A stretch of DNA of 64,000 nucleotides, taken from NCBI GenBank assembly GCA_020636315.1, contig JACJYA010000004.1, forward strand, positions 372,001 to 436,000, read 5' to 3'. Source of the DNA: Lewinellaceae bacterium. GTDB taxonomy: Bacteria; Bacteroidota; Bacteroidia; Chitinophagales; Saprospiraceae. Shown piece by piece: positions 43,039 through 52,425 of the stretch. Every line of letters starts with the position of its first letter. Positions within the stretch are counted from its first letter, which is position 1. The notes below the pieces were generated by a model. That model searched no databases, was not told where the DNA came from, and saw only the letters and a list, made by a program, of their open reading frames with translations. Both the position numbers and the translations under genes were made by a program.

Positions 43039-43786
43039 TTAGGGGAATATTTTCAGTCCGTACTTCCTTCCATATTTAGTATAAAATTTCGGTTCTAAAA
43101 TATCGAAAGCAGGATTAGCACGGGTAGGGTCAATGATATGACGGGCAATAGGGTAAGCGGCCAGGTCAGCAAGCTGTAATCCATTATGATTATCTGCTTT
43201 CTTATAAAATTTAAAGGACTTTATTCTTTCCCGAAGTCTTTGGCTATTAACATAGTAAGTGCCTCTGTTATATATTCTCCTCATATGATCTCTGAGAAGC
43301 TTATCTTCTTCCTTTCCTCTTGCTTCTGCAAGGATATACAAATCCCCCACATTGTCCTGATCGTCTAAATAAAAAATAGTCCGCTCAATTATGAATTATG
43401 AAGGTCAGGGAAATTGAATACACATCATTCAAGACGCCATATCTTTTTGCGTAATCTTTCTTCTTTATCCCTGAAGCAATGATTGTGTAGTCTGAGGAAG
43501 AAATGCAGTCATTTAGCCGCTCATAAAATTGCCTCTTGATGTCTAGGTCAAATAAAATTTGAAATTCTTTCTCGCATTTTCTTATATCTCTGGAATGAAA
43601 ATGAACGTTGTTTGTTCCCCAAAGGTCGCTTTTGAGCTGATCAAAGCCAGAATCTATCTGGGCCGAAAAATCATCTTTCTTGCACAGAATGCTACAAAGA
43701 ACAAACACTGGAAACCCTGGATCAATGTTAGTCAAGCCGTGGTCGCCAGACTCATCAAGAAAAAGATAATAGTCATTTTGAGGCAT
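43039..43786 (-). pseudogene. DUF3800 protein gene, frameshifted
   Basis: The N-terminal frame (43786 to 43385) has the DUF3800 signature YYLFLDESGDHGLTN and the VHFHSRDI block, then stops after LTFIIHN. The C-terminal frame (43350 to 43039) has NGLQLADLAAYPIARHI and the normal ending. The break coincides with a 7-bp tandem duplication, AATTATG twice at 43387-43400. Removing one unit gives LTFIIERTIFYLDDQDN and one continuous frame of 246 residues. DUF3800 proteins have an RNase H-like catalytic core and are common in mobile and defence contexts. AT-rich relative to neighbours, so probably acquired. Confidence 0.88.
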
Positions 43787-44141
43787 TATCAGTTAAACGT
43801 TATCATATCAAAATCAGCCTTTAATTTACGCCAAAATGCTCTGAATTTAAAAGCCGACATTTACACACGCGTCACCAACAAGATCATTGCCGGCCTGGAA
43901 AGGGTTTGCTCATTATTGCTTACCGGTTACCTTCCCGGAAGAACGAAACCCCTCAGCCTATACAGCCTGAGGGGTTTCGCAGTTACTGGTTGTTGATCCG
44001 ATGGTTATTTGCCGTCTGCCCTTGACGGCAGCCAGCCAACAATATAACCATCCGGCCATATAACAATATTTTCAAGAGCGAGGAACAAACATTATACACC
44101 CAAAAGATGCGGGTTAATGCAAATACGCTCCGCTCTCACTC
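43787..44141. other. Non-coding region between DUF3800 and the barrel gene
   Basis: No supported gene. It contains a perfect 13-bp stem, CGAAACCCCTCAG / CTGAGGGGTTTCG (43944-43979), without a T-tract, and repeated ACAATATAAC words near 44040-44070 similar to those flanking element E at 12024. Confidence 0.4.
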
Positions 44142-44813
44142 CTACCACAACCCCACCTTCACGCCGCCCATGATCTGAACACCCCGGTTGTAGAGGTCTA
44201 TCGGGCTGGATTTCACGGAGCTGATGTTGTACAGGCCATAGTTGTAACGGCCCTCGGCGAAGACAAATACCATATCCGTCACTTCAACATCGAGGCCGAG
44301 GCCGCCCGTGGCGAGGAAGTCGAATTCGTCAAAATCACTCTTGACGTCTAATCCGGCGTGTTTGGCGCTCAGCATCCAGCCGATTTCAGGGCCGGCGACT
44401 GCATAGGGGCGAAAAGCTCCGAGGTCAAGGGAATACCTGGCCAGGATCGGCAGCTCGATGTAGTTCATCCGGAGGTCCTTTTCAGGCACATCCACTTCAG
44501 ATTTGATGAAAGGGGTTTTCACGGCTGCCCCTTTCTGGACGTACATGGGCTCGGCCTGGATGGAAAAACCGCTGTTGCCGATGGCCATTTCAGCAATGAG
44601 GCCTGCCTTGAAGCTGGAGCGCATGTTGTACTCTACCCCACTGTTGTCGGCGCCGTGCTGGCGGAGGTCAGACAAGTTGACGCCGCCGATCACACCTACC
44701 CGGGCCTGAGAGAAGACGGAGGGCTGAAATGCCCAGAATAATAATGCTAAGAACAGGGCCAGCGTTCTCACCACAGGAAGCCAGCCATTTTCATAAGATC
44801 GGGAGGTTTTCAT
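44142..44813 (-). CDS. PorT-like outer-membrane beta-barrel protein
   Basis: 223 residues with a signal peptide (VRTLALFLALLFWAFQPSVFSQ). The body matches the OMP_b-brl_2/PorT-like pattern: ARVGVIGGVNLSDLR at the N-terminus, SIQAEPMYVQKGA, MNYIELPILARYSLDLGAFRPYAVAGPEIG shown in part as YIELPILARY, GLGLDVEV, and a final strand VQIMGGVKVGLW. A TAnnTTTG promoter box and a 9-bp-stem hairpin lie upstream. It is an outer-membrane protein, with a role not assignable beyond that. Confidence 0.88.
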   Translation of the reverse strand: MKTSRSYENGWLPVVRTLALFLALLFWAFQPSVFSQARVGVIGGVNLSDLRQHGADNSGVEYNMRSSFKAGLIAEMAIGNSGFSIQAEPMYVQKGAAVKTPFIKSEVDVPEKDLRMNYIELPILARYSLDLGAFRPYAVAGPEIGWMLSAKHAGLDVKSDFDEFDFLATGGLGLDVEVTDMVFVFAEGRYNYGLYNISSVKSSPIDLYNRGVQIMGGVKVGLW

Positions 44814-44847
44814 GGCTTTGGTTTTTGATGAAAAAATGAGAAGCTCA

Positions 44848-44875
44848 CCGCCGGTTATCCTTCTTCAACCGGCGG
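44848..44875 (-). promoter_or_regulatory. Hairpin in the barrel-gene leader
   Basis: CCGCCGGTT and AACCGGCGG form a perfect 9-bp stem with a 10-nt loop, about 35 bp before the start codon. It could affect mRNA stability or translation. Confidence 0.4.
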
Positions 44876-44941
44876 CCCGTTTTAGGCAGTACTGTTTATT
44901 TTGGAAATATTTTTAGAGAGTGGCGTTCCTTATTTTCAGCG

Positions 44942-44949
44942 CAAAGGTA
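44942..44949 (-). promoter_or_regulatory. TAnnTTTG promoter box for the barrel gene
   Basis: On the minus strand this reads TACCTTTG, a full match to the Bacteroidota -7 consensus. It is preceded by an AT-rich TTTTATG where the -33 element should be, and gives a leader of about 120 nt that includes the hairpin at 44848-44875. Confidence 0.55.
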
Positions 44950-45060
44950 CATTCAGGTTCATAAAATTTCAATGATTTTGGTCATTGCATTTAGTTCGTG
45001 TACTAAAAATTCGTATAACAATGACAAAAGTCCTTTTCTATTAATTTATACTGCCGTAAT

Positions 45061-46527
45061 ATGCCTCCCGGACGAGTTCATTTTCCTATTACAAAACCAA
45101 ATAAAATCTACGAAATGAGCCCACATCGTTTTATGACAATGGGGGAACAGGCCGGGCGCCGCTCCTGGGCCGAACCCTGGAAAATTAAGATGGTCGAACC
45201 TATTGAAATGACCACGCGCGCCGAGAGAGAAAGAGCGATAAAGGAGGCCGGCTACAATACCTTCCTGCTCAAGTCAAAGGACGTTTACATCGACCTGCTG
45301 ACCGACAGCGGCACCAGCGCCATGAGCGACCGCCAGTGGGCGGGCATGATGCTGGGGGATGAGGCGTACGCCGGCAGCGTCAACTTTTACCACCTCGAAC
45401 AGGCCGTTCAGCAATATTACGGATACAAATACCTGGTGCCGACGCATCAGGGGCGGGGCGCCGAGCACCTCATCAGCCAGGCGCTCATAAAAAAAGGGCA
45501 GTACGTGCCGGGCAACATGTACTTTACCACCACCCGCCTGCACCAGGAACTGGCCGGCGGCATCTTCGTCGATGTGATCATTGACGAGGCCCACGACCCC
45601 GTAAACCTGCACCACTTCAAAGGCAATATAGACCTGAACAAGCTGGAAGATCTTATCAAAGATAAAGGGCCGGAGAACATCGCCTACATCAGCCTGGCGG
45701 GCACCGTCAACATGGCGGGCGGCCAGCCGGTGAGCATGGCCAATGTGAAAGCGCTGCGCAAAATGTGTGACCAATATGGCATATTATTAATGCTGGACGC
45801 CACCCGCATGGTCGAAAACGCCTACTTCATCCAAACCAGCGAGGAAGGGTACGCCGATAAAAGTGTAGCGGAGATCCTCAAAGAGTTCTGCAGCTATACC
45901 GACGGCGCCTGGATGAGCGGCAAAAAAGACCACCTCGTCAACATTGGCGGCTGGGTGGCCGTCAACGACGAAGAGGTCTTCGACGAGCTCCGCAACATGG
46001 TGGTCGTCTATGAAGGCCTGCACACCTACGGCGGCATGGCCGGCCGTGACATGGAGGCCATGGCCATTGGTATTTCAGAATCTGTAAAGGACGACCACAT
46101 CCGCGCCCGCGTCGGCCAGGTCCTCTACCTGGGGCAATTGCTGACAAACTGGGAGGTCCCCATCGTACTGCCGGTAGGCGGCCACGCCATTTTCCTGGAT
46201 GCCCGGGCGTTCTACCCCCACATCCCGCAGGACCATTTCCCCGCCCAGATGCTGGCGGCCCAGCTCTACCTCGACTCCGGCATCCGCAGCATGGAGCGCG
46301 GCATCGTCAGCGCCGGCCGCGACCCCAAGACGGGTGACCACCGCCGCCCCCGCCTGGAGCTCACCCGCCTGACCATCCCGCGCCGCGTCTATACCGAAGC
46401 CCACATGGATGTGGTTGCCGAATCGGTGAAGGAGGTATTCAGCCAGCGGGAAAAGGCGCGCGGCCTGAAGATGGTGTATGAGCCGAAGCGGCTGCGGTTC
46501 TTCCAGGCGCGGTTTGAGCCGTTGTAG
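45061..46527 (+). CDS. tpl: Tyrosine phenol-lyase
   Basis: 488 residues as listed. ATGs at 45115 or 45139 would remove 18 or 26 residues and fit the family N-terminus better. The whole chain follows the TPL/tryptophanase fold: NTFLLKSKDVYIDLLTDSGT, PTHQGRGAEHL and YFTTTR (T156), and the PLP-binding SGKKDHLVNIGG (K289). SMERGIVSAGR carries M411 and R413, the residues that distinguish tyrosine phenol-lyase from tryptophanase (Met379/Arg381 in Citrobacter). The C-terminus ends LRFFQARFEPL, as in TPL. It splits tyrosine to phenol, pyruvate and ammonia. It stands alone with its own promoter region. Confidence 0.9.
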   Translation: MPPGRVHFPITKPNKIYEMSPHRFMTMGEQAGRRSWAEPWKIKMVEPIEMTTRAERERAIKEAGYNTFLLKSKDVYIDLLTDSGTSAMSDRQWAGMMLGDEAYAGSVNFYHLEQAVQQYYGYKYLVPTHQGRGAEHLISQALIKKGQYVPGNMYFTTTRLHQELAGGIFVDVIIDEAHDPVNLHHFKGNIDLNKLEDLIKDKGPENIAYISLAGTVNMAGGQPVSMANVKALRKMCDQYGILLMLDATRMVENAYFIQTSEEGYADKSVAEILKEFCSYTDGAWMSGKKDHLVNIGGWVAVNDEEVFDELRNMVVVYEGLHTYGGMAGRDMEAMAIGISESVKDDHIRARVGQVLYLGQLLTNWEVPIVLPVGGHAIFLDARAFYPHIPQDHFPAQMLAAQLYLDSGIRSMERGIVSAGRDPKTGDHRRPRLELTRLTIPRRVYTEAHMDVVAESVKEVFSQREKARGLKMVYEPKRLRFFQARFEPL

Positions 46528-46582
46528 GGCAGGACTGAGAAGGGTTGAACATTTGCCGCCCTTTTCAAATAAGGCGCCGCTA

Positions 46583-46743
46583 AGAGTTTGTTCAAATTTC
46601 GATGATGAGCCGAGAGCGAGAAAATTTTATTCCAGCCAAGGCAAATTTTGCAGCCGGATGCGGGCAATCCGGCGAAAAATTTAATGCCGGATGGAACAAA
46701 ATTTGCCGTTCGCAGGCCATTGATTGAATTTTGAACAAACTCT
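46583..46743. repeat. MITE-like element C, copy 1 (161 bp)
   Basis: Ends AGAGTTTGTTCAAA and its complement TTTGAACAAACTCT. The central hairpin is CCGGATGCGGGCAATCCGG, and CCGTTCGCAGGCCAT lies 23 bp from the right end, as in element B. It sits between tpl and the Uma2 remnant. Confidence 0.82.
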
Positions 46744-46783
46744 AAATTCAAACAACTTATTAAGGTTAAAAAAGTACAAAAAC

Positions 46784-47093
46784 ATGACCCATGCCGCTGT
46801 AAAAAATCTGGGTATTACAGAAGACTTACCACTGAAGCTCAACGTCGAATTTAGTGATGACGACTTCTTTGAGTTTTGCCAGATCAACCGGGAGCTTCGC
46901 ATTGAACGGGAAAAAAATGGGGGAGTACATGGATAATGGCTGCCGCCTGGCCTGGATGATCGACCTGGGAAATGAGCAAGTTTTTATTTACCGGGCAGAT
47001 GGTTCGATTACCGTCGTAAATTCTTTTTCTCAAAAGTTGTCCGGCGAAGAGGTATTGGTAGGGTTTGAGATGGAATTTACCCATAAGTCTTAG
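46784..47093 (+). pseudogene. Uma2-family nuclease gene with internal deletion
   Basis: The first frame gives a Uma2 N-terminus (LNVEFSDDDFFEFCQINREL then RIEREKNG). The second frame, shifted by one, gives the Uma2 C-terminus (EYMDNGCRLAWMIDLGNEQV, FIYRADGSI, LSGEEVLVGFEMEF). About 100-110 residues, including the central PD-(D/E)XK catalytic region, are missing between them. The junction lies in an A/G-tract (GGGAAAAAAATGGGGG at about 46908). Non-functional. Element C copy 1 ends 40 bp upstream. Confidence 0.8.
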
Positions 47094-47210
47094 TTTGTGA
47101 TTTAAATAGCAGGCAGCCAGCTTGCAAAATTCTCCTCCTTCAAACTTGCCCAGCCTCCAAACTTTCCGGATTTTCGCAGGGCCGCTTCATCTGGGCGGCG
47201 TTGTTGGTTG

Positions 47211-47262
47211 CGCGTCAACTGACAGCCACCAATTGATAACTGACCACGAACAACTGACAATA
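47211..47262. repeat. AACTGACA word run before the cytochrome gene
   Basis: GTCAACTGACAGCC, GATAACTGACCACG and CAACTGACAATAAACA follow one another and end within a few bases of the start codon at 47267. The same words occur at 55413. Confidence 0.45.
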
Positions 47263-47266
47263 AACA

Positions 47267-49195
47267 ATGTCCAGGCAACTCATCTTCGGAAGCCTCATCG
47301 GGCTCATCATCCTCTCTGCCACCCTCTTCCCCATCGATAACGATGTGCGAGCCTTCCATACCAAAGCCGAGCGCGCCCTGTTGCGGCAGGTCCTGCAGGG
47401 GCCCATCGATTCCACCATCATCTTTCCCAACGCGCTGCACTGCGAAGGCTGCCACGGGTACGACACCAACCACTACGCCATGGTCGATTTTTTCGGCAAC
47501 GACGTCAATGTCCACGATGACTGGCGCTCCACCATGATGGCCAATTCGGCAAAAGACCCTTTCTGGCGGGCCAAGGTCAGCCACGAGATCCTGGTGACGC
47601 CCGACGAGTTCAACGATGCGATCGAAACGAAATGCACTTCCTGCCACGCCCCCAACGGCCACTATACCGCCCTGCTGCGCGGCCATGATAAATACACGAT
47701 GGAGGACCTGCTGCAGGATACCATCGGCCTGGACGGCGTCTCCTGCACCACCTGCCACAAGATCAGCGCCGAGCAGTTGGGGGAGACCCACTCCGGCAAC
47801 ATCAACTTCGATACCAACCGGGTGGTTTACGGGCCTTATTTCCTTCCCTTTGCCCCTCCCATGGCTGAATTTGTGGGCATGGAACCGCTTTTCGGCGACC
47901 ACATCACCGATGCGGGGTTGTGCGCCCCCTGCCACACGCTGATTACTGAACCCATAAGTACTTCCGGAGAGTTGATCGGCACGACTTTTATTGAACAGGC
48001 TACCTACCACGAATGGCTCAACTCTGCCTACGAGCAGGAGCAGAGTTGCCAGGGCTGCCATATACCGCGCCTGGAGGAGCCGGTGGTCATATCCGCCAAC
48101 TACCTCTTCCTGGAAGGGCGCTCCCCTTTCGGCCTGCACGAACTGGCCGGCGCCAATACTTTCATGCTGGGCCTGATGAAAGAATACCGCGAAGAACTGG
48201 GCATTAACGCCCTGCCGGAACACTTCGACGCCACTATCGCCGCCACCTTCAACATGCTGCAGAACAAGTCGCTCTCTTCCAGCCTCGACTGGCTGGGAGT
48301 GGTGGAAGACACCGCCTACTTCCAGCTGAAACTCACCAACCGGGCAGGGCATAAGTTTCCTTCAGGCTACCCCAGCCGGCGGCTGTTCATCGAATTTGTG
48401 GCCACCACCGAGGCCGGAGACACCCTGTTCCATTCCGGCCGGTTCAATGAGAAATACGAGCTCTCCGATGAGGATGCGGGCGTAGAGCCCCATTACACCG
48501 TCATCAACCGCCCGGATCAGGTGCAGATCTACGAGATGGCCGCCGGCGACGATACCGGCAATTTCACCGTAGTGCTGGAGCACGCCTACAGCACCTTAAA
48601 GGACAACCGCCTGCCGCCAAGAGGCTTCAGCACCTCCGACGAGGCCTATGATACCACCCGCATCGTCGGGAGGGCGCTGGCCGACGAGAATTTCAACTAT
48701 GAGAACGGCGAAGAAGGCTCCGGCAGCGACGTCCTGGAGTTCCACATCCCCACCCTGGGGTACGAAGGGCAGGTGCTGGTGGTTGCCCGGGCTTATTACC
48801 ACTCGCTGCCTCCACGCTGGCTGGCGCCCATCTTTGCCGAAAGCACTCCTCAGATCGACACTTTCCGCCACATGTTCAACAGCATGGACAACGCACCGGT
48901 GCTGGTGGCCGAACATGTGCTTTCTGATCTGGAATTCCCTTCCGTGAGCTCAACTTCTGATCCGGTAGCCGCCCGCTTGAAGGTATTCCCCAACCCCACC
49001 ACCGACGGCTGGGTGGAGGTGCGCGCGACGGAAGGCATCCAGCTTTACAGAGCCGCCCTTTACGATGGAAAGGGAAGAAAGCTCAGAGAGTGGGAAGGCG
49101 GCCTTCATGGCTTTCAGTTGCCCGCTCCGGGGATTTACTACCTGCACCTGAGTACGAAGCAAGGCATGGTGATAAAGAAATTGGTAAGGCAATAA
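47267..49195 (+). CDS. Five-heme c-type cytochrome with type IX sorting tail
   Basis: 642 residues. An N-terminal hydrophobic segment (LIFGSLIGLIILSATLF) acts as export signal. Five CxxCH heme motifs occur at C59 (CEGCH), C123 (CTSCH), C160 (CTTCH), C219 (CAPCH) and C261 (CQGCH); the first half therefore resembles multiheme cytochrome c family proteins. The middle part is beta-rich. The C-terminus is a type IX secretion sorting domain (LKVFPNPTTDGWVEVRATEG; GIYYLHLSTKQGMVIKKLVRQ). It is likely to be a cell-surface or secreted electron carrier. Converges with an FG-GAP protein gene that carries the same type of tail. Confidence 0.92.
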   Translation: MSRQLIFGSLIGLIILSATLFPIDNDVRAFHTKAERALLRQVLQGPIDSTIIFPNALHCEGCHGYDTNHYAMVDFFGNDVNVHDDWRSTMMANSAKDPFWRAKVSHEILVTPDEFNDAIETKCTSCHAPNGHYTALLRGHDKYTMEDLLQDTIGLDGVSCTTCHKISAEQLGETHSGNINFDTNRVVYGPYFLPFAPPMAEFVGMEPLFGDHITDAGLCAPCHTLITEPISTSGELIGTTFIEQATYHEWLNSAYEQEQSCQGCHIPRLEEPVVISANYLFLEGRSPFGLHELAGANTFMLGLMKEYREELGINALPEHFDATIAATFNMLQNKSLSSSLDWLGVVEDTAYFQLKLTNRAGHKFPSGYPSRRLFIEFVATTEAGDTLFHSGRFNEKYELSDEDAGVEPHYTVINRPDQVQIYEMAAGDDTGNFTVVLEHAYSTLKDNRLPPRGFSTSDEAYDTTRIVGRALADENFNYENGEEGSGSDVLEFHIPTLGYEGQVLVVARAYYHSLPPRWLAPIFAESTPQIDTFRHMFNSMDNAPVLVAEHVLSDLEFPSVSSTSDPVAARLKVFPNPTTDGWVEVRATEGIQLYRAALYDGKGRKLREWEGGLHGFQLPAPGIYYLHLSTKQGMVIKKLVRQ

Positions 49196-49242
49196 GAGTG
49201 TGTTCCGGTAAAACTGGGCATGAGCCATGCCTGTCTTCCCCC

Positions 49243-52083
49243 TTACCGCTTCACTACCTTCGCCGCATACTGCACCCCACCGTCCATCAGTTGTAAGAAA
49301 TACAACCCGGCCGGCAAGCCTTCCATATTTATCTGAACATGAGCATCGCCCCGGCGGATGCTCCGTTCCTCGACAACCCGGCCGGTCGCGTCACAGGCCT
49401 TCAGGGCTGCCGTTTCCTGCGTCAATTCCGGTAGTTGCACGTCAAGCCGCGCAGATACCGGGTTGGGCAATACGGTAAGCCCGGCGCTACCGGGCACGGC
49501 CTCCTCCGTGCCGACCACCGTAACCGGTATTGCTACCCTGTCGCTAAGGCATTCCAAAGTAGGCTTCTGTATCTTCCAGTTGAAGAAGTAGTAGTAGCGG
49601 TCTTCTCCCAGGTTGGAATTCTTGATCTCCACGACGTCCTCCACCACATAAGGATAATTGACATTCTGGTCGGAGCGTCGCAGGCGGGGGCTGTTGAAGC
49701 CGAACTGGGCCTGGTTGTGCGCCGTATTAGTGGTCAGTGCCAGGCCCGTGCCCGGCTCTATCTGGAAATTGAGGGTGATCACCTGAAGGCCGGTGGAGAT
49801 ATCGATCTGCCGGCTGGCCAGCACATTGCCATCGGCATCCTGCAGCTCGATGATCCGGGGGCCCTCCGTATCGGTATAAACCAGAACTTCCTGAAGAGTG
49901 AAGGGGCTCAGGCAATCGAAGATCACTGCCCCGTTGTACTGGTTGCCGCTGTAATTGCCTCCCTCATGGGAAGGCATTCCGGTGAGAAAGAGCTCTCCGG
50001 GATAGATCGTGTGGTTTTCGGCGTAGAACACCGTGTCGGTTTCTACCGGAGTGGCCAGAAGGTTACCGGAGGCGATGGGGTCAACCCCGTCGGGGCGGTC
50101 GTACCAAACGACATAATCCCCGATGACGGATATCTCGGCCTGCCCGTTCAGATAGGCCGCATATTCTACTTCAGGAACGGCAGACTCCAGAACGCTAACG
50201 GTTACCGGCCCGGAAGTAAATTCCTGGCAAAGCCCGGGAGTGGAAACGGTATAGTCGCCGCTTTCCATAACTTCAATCAGGGAACTGGTTTCCCCATTGG
50301 ACCAGGCGTAGCTGTCCGCCTCGGAAGCCAGCAGGAATACGGAACCGCCCTGGCAGAAGCGGGTATCTCCTAATGCCGTAACGGAGGGTGTCGCGTCCGG
50401 ATTGACCGTAATGATCACGCTGGGCGATACGCCGAAACACTCTGAGCCGTCATAGACCGTCACATTATATGTGCCGGCCCCGGTGGCCGGAATGGCCCGG
50501 GTCGTATCGCCGGTGCTCCAGACATAAGTGAAGCCCTCCGGTGCGGAAAGCATCAGAGTATCTCCTTCGCAGATGACGGTGCTGCCCTCATAATCGATAT
50601 AGGCCTCCGGAGAAGTACAGCTGTTCTCGATCACGGTGATAAACTGGTTGGCGGCCAGATTCTGCAGGGTGTCGATGTGCCCGTTGGGCCAGCGGATGAC
50701 CAGAGAGTCCACCATTTCGTAAGCCCCCAGCCCAAAGTGCTGGGTCATAGAGTTCATGATGCCGTAGCTCTCCCCGGCGCGTACTTCCCGCGCCTGAATG
50801 CCCCAGGGGCCGTAGGCTTCGATACGGGCGCCGATGCCGTTGCGGTTGCAGTCCTTTCCCACCAGGCTGACGGCGATGAAGTTGTTGCCGTTACCGGCAT
50901 CGTTGAGCCAGATCACATCGTCAATAGTGCTGGGAGTCGTATAGACCTGGGCATAACCGCCATAGACATCCAGGAAGCCGTCGTGGTTGAGGTCGCCGAT
51001 GGCAAAGGATTCCATCTGGTTGCTGTTGAAAGCGTCCTGAACCTCGGTAAAGGTCTTGTCGCCATTGTTTAGAAAGAGGTGCTGCCGGGTGCCGGCAACG
51101 AGGATATCGACAAAGCCGTCATTATCAAAGTCACGCATCACCCCCTGAATGGGCAGGCCGCTGATGTTCAGGCCACTGCCGTCAGTGATATCGGTAAAAT
51201 GGCCGGCGCCGTCATTTTCCAGCAGCATGCTGGGTACATCGTGGTTGGTCACAAAACAGTCGTAATCGCCATCATTGTCGATATCCTGAAAATCGGCCGT
51301 CCAGGACTGAGCGCCGATCTTAAGGTTGAAAGAGTCGGCGGCCTCGACGAAATTGTTTCCTCCGATATTAAGGTACAGGGCATTGATGCGCCTGGGGTCG
51401 GAGGGGTTATTCACTCCCTGCCGGCATTTGGCGATGTAGAGGTCGAGGTCGCCGTCGAGGTCAAAATCCGTCCAGATGCTGCCGTAGTTCCCGGAATTGT
51501 CGGAGGCCGGCACGGTAGCCATATCAATCCATTCATCGGCGGAGACAAAGAAACCGGTAGAGTCATTGGCCCAGATGCGGCTTTCACCATCATCGTGGCA
51601 GGCAAAATAGTCAATCCATCCGTCGTTATTGATGTCCGCCAGGTTCGACCCCTGTACGAAGAGGCCGGCTCCGGGAAGAGTGCTCATTTCATAGCCGGAG
51701 CCATCGTCCATTGCGCGAACCAGCTTCACATCGTCATACCGGCCGCCGGCCAACACGTCGTTGTAGCCGTTATTGTCCACATCGGCGACACACATGCTCC
51801 ACTGGCTCTGCCCGGAGAGGTTGCCGAAGGTGTAGTTGACAAAAAGGGCGCCGCCGGGCTGCTGATATTCTATCTGCAATTCCCGCCCCTGTGAAAGGCG
51901 GGCGATGTCGTCCAGCCCGTCACCATTCATATCCACAACGGCAATGGCCACCCCGCTGTGAAAGCTGGAGTTAGACAACAGGCTATTGCCATTGGAAAAG
52001 GAAACCTGCCCTGTTGAAGGCGATACGGTAGAAAGTATTAAAGCGAATGATAAAAAGGCGTAAATTCTTGTCATCAGCATCAT
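49243..52083 (-). CDS. FG-GAP/VCBS repeat and UnbV protein with type IX sorting tail
   Basis: 946 residues from the ATG at 52083 (alternatives 52080 and 52074). This was chosen because MTRIYAFLSFALILSTVSPSTGQ is the signal peptide. Calcium-type FG-GAP/VCBS repeats fill the N-terminal half (for example DMNGDGLDDIARL, DVDNNGYNDVLAGG and DFDLDGDLDLYIAKC). An ASPIC/UnbV domain follows (NFIAVSLVGKDCNRNGIGAR; VIRWPNGHIDTLQNL). Then come SprB-like Ig modules (VICEGDTLMLSAPEG) and the C-terminal sorting domain (LTVLPNPVSARLDV; PAGLYFLQLMDGG). Secreted or surface-attached, probably adhesive. Confidence 0.92.
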   Translation of the reverse strand: MMLMTRIYAFLSFALILSTVSPSTGQVSFSNGNSLLSNSSFHSGVAIAVVDMNGDGLDDIARLSQGRELQIEYQQPGGALFVNYTFGNLSGQSQWSMCVADVDNNGYNDVLAGGRYDDVKLVRAMDDGSGYEMSTLPGAGLFVQGSNLADINNDGWIDYFACHDDGESRIWANDSTGFFVSADEWIDMATVPASDNSGNYGSIWTDFDLDGDLDLYIAKCRQGVNNPSDPRRINALYLNIGGNNFVEAADSFNLKIGAQSWTADFQDIDNDGDYDCFVTNHDVPSMLLENDGAGHFTDITDGSGLNISGLPIQGVMRDFDNDGFVDILVAGTRQHLFLNNGDKTFTEVQDAFNSNQMESFAIGDLNHDGFLDVYGGYAQVYTTPSTIDDVIWLNDAGNGNNFIAVSLVGKDCNRNGIGARIEAYGPWGIQAREVRAGESYGIMNSMTQHFGLGAYEMVDSLVIRWPNGHIDTLQNLAANQFITVIENSCTSPEAYIDYEGSTVICEGDTLMLSAPEGFTYVWSTGDTTRAIPATGAGTYNVTVYDGSECFGVSPSVIITVNPDATPSVTALGDTRFCQGGSVFLLASEADSYAWSNGETSSLIEVMESGDYTVSTPGLCQEFTSGPVTVSVLESAVPEVEYAAYLNGQAEISVIGDYVVWYDRPDGVDPIASGNLLATPVETDTVFYAENHTIYPGELFLTGMPSHEGGNYSGNQYNGAVIFDCLSPFTLQEVLVYTDTEGPRIIELQDADGNVLASRQIDISTGLQVITLNFQIEPGTGLALTTNTAHNQAQFGFNSPRLRRSDQNVNYPYVVEDVVEIKNSNLGEDRYYYFFNWKIQKPTLECLSDRVAIPVTVVGTEEAVPGSAGLTVLPNPVSARLDVQLPELTQETAALKACDATGRVVEERSIRRGDAHVQINMEGLPAGLYFLQLMDGGVQYAAKVVKR

Positions 52084-52425
52084 TTTTACTTGAGGCGATG
52101 AAAATACGACGCCGTGCGCATGCCGCAAAGGGGAATAGAAAGAAAAGCAATGGGAAAGACAGGATAAGCAGGATTGGCCGGAGGATATGGAAGGAACAGG
52201 GTTGCAGAGAAAGAGGCCGGTTTGCGTTGGGGCTGTTCGGAATTCGGTTTTCGCCATTCGCCAGGCCGGTTTGCGTCAAGGCCTTTTATTCCGGGCTTTT
52301 CTTGCATTTGTTAAAAAGCTCCTTTTAATTGGCGCTAATTTCCGAACCGGAGGTACTTTTCTCCGTTAATAGTAGGATACACACCCGAACTCCCAGTATT
52401 TTTTACACTACCGGGCACTTTTGGA
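52084..52425. other. Non-coding region upstream of the FG-GAP gene
   Basis: It should contain the minus-strand FG-GAP promoter. No convincing gene is seen on either strand, although the FG-GAP frame stays open upstream of its real start. An imperfect outer inverted repeat (ACACTACCGGGCA near 52405 and TGTCCAGTAGTGT near 52524) surrounds the next palindrome. Confidence 0.35.

Noticed and set aside
43944..43979. Terminator for the plus strand
   Set aside because: The 13-bp stem lacks a T-tract on either side and no plus-strand gene precedes it, so it is listed only as a palindrome.
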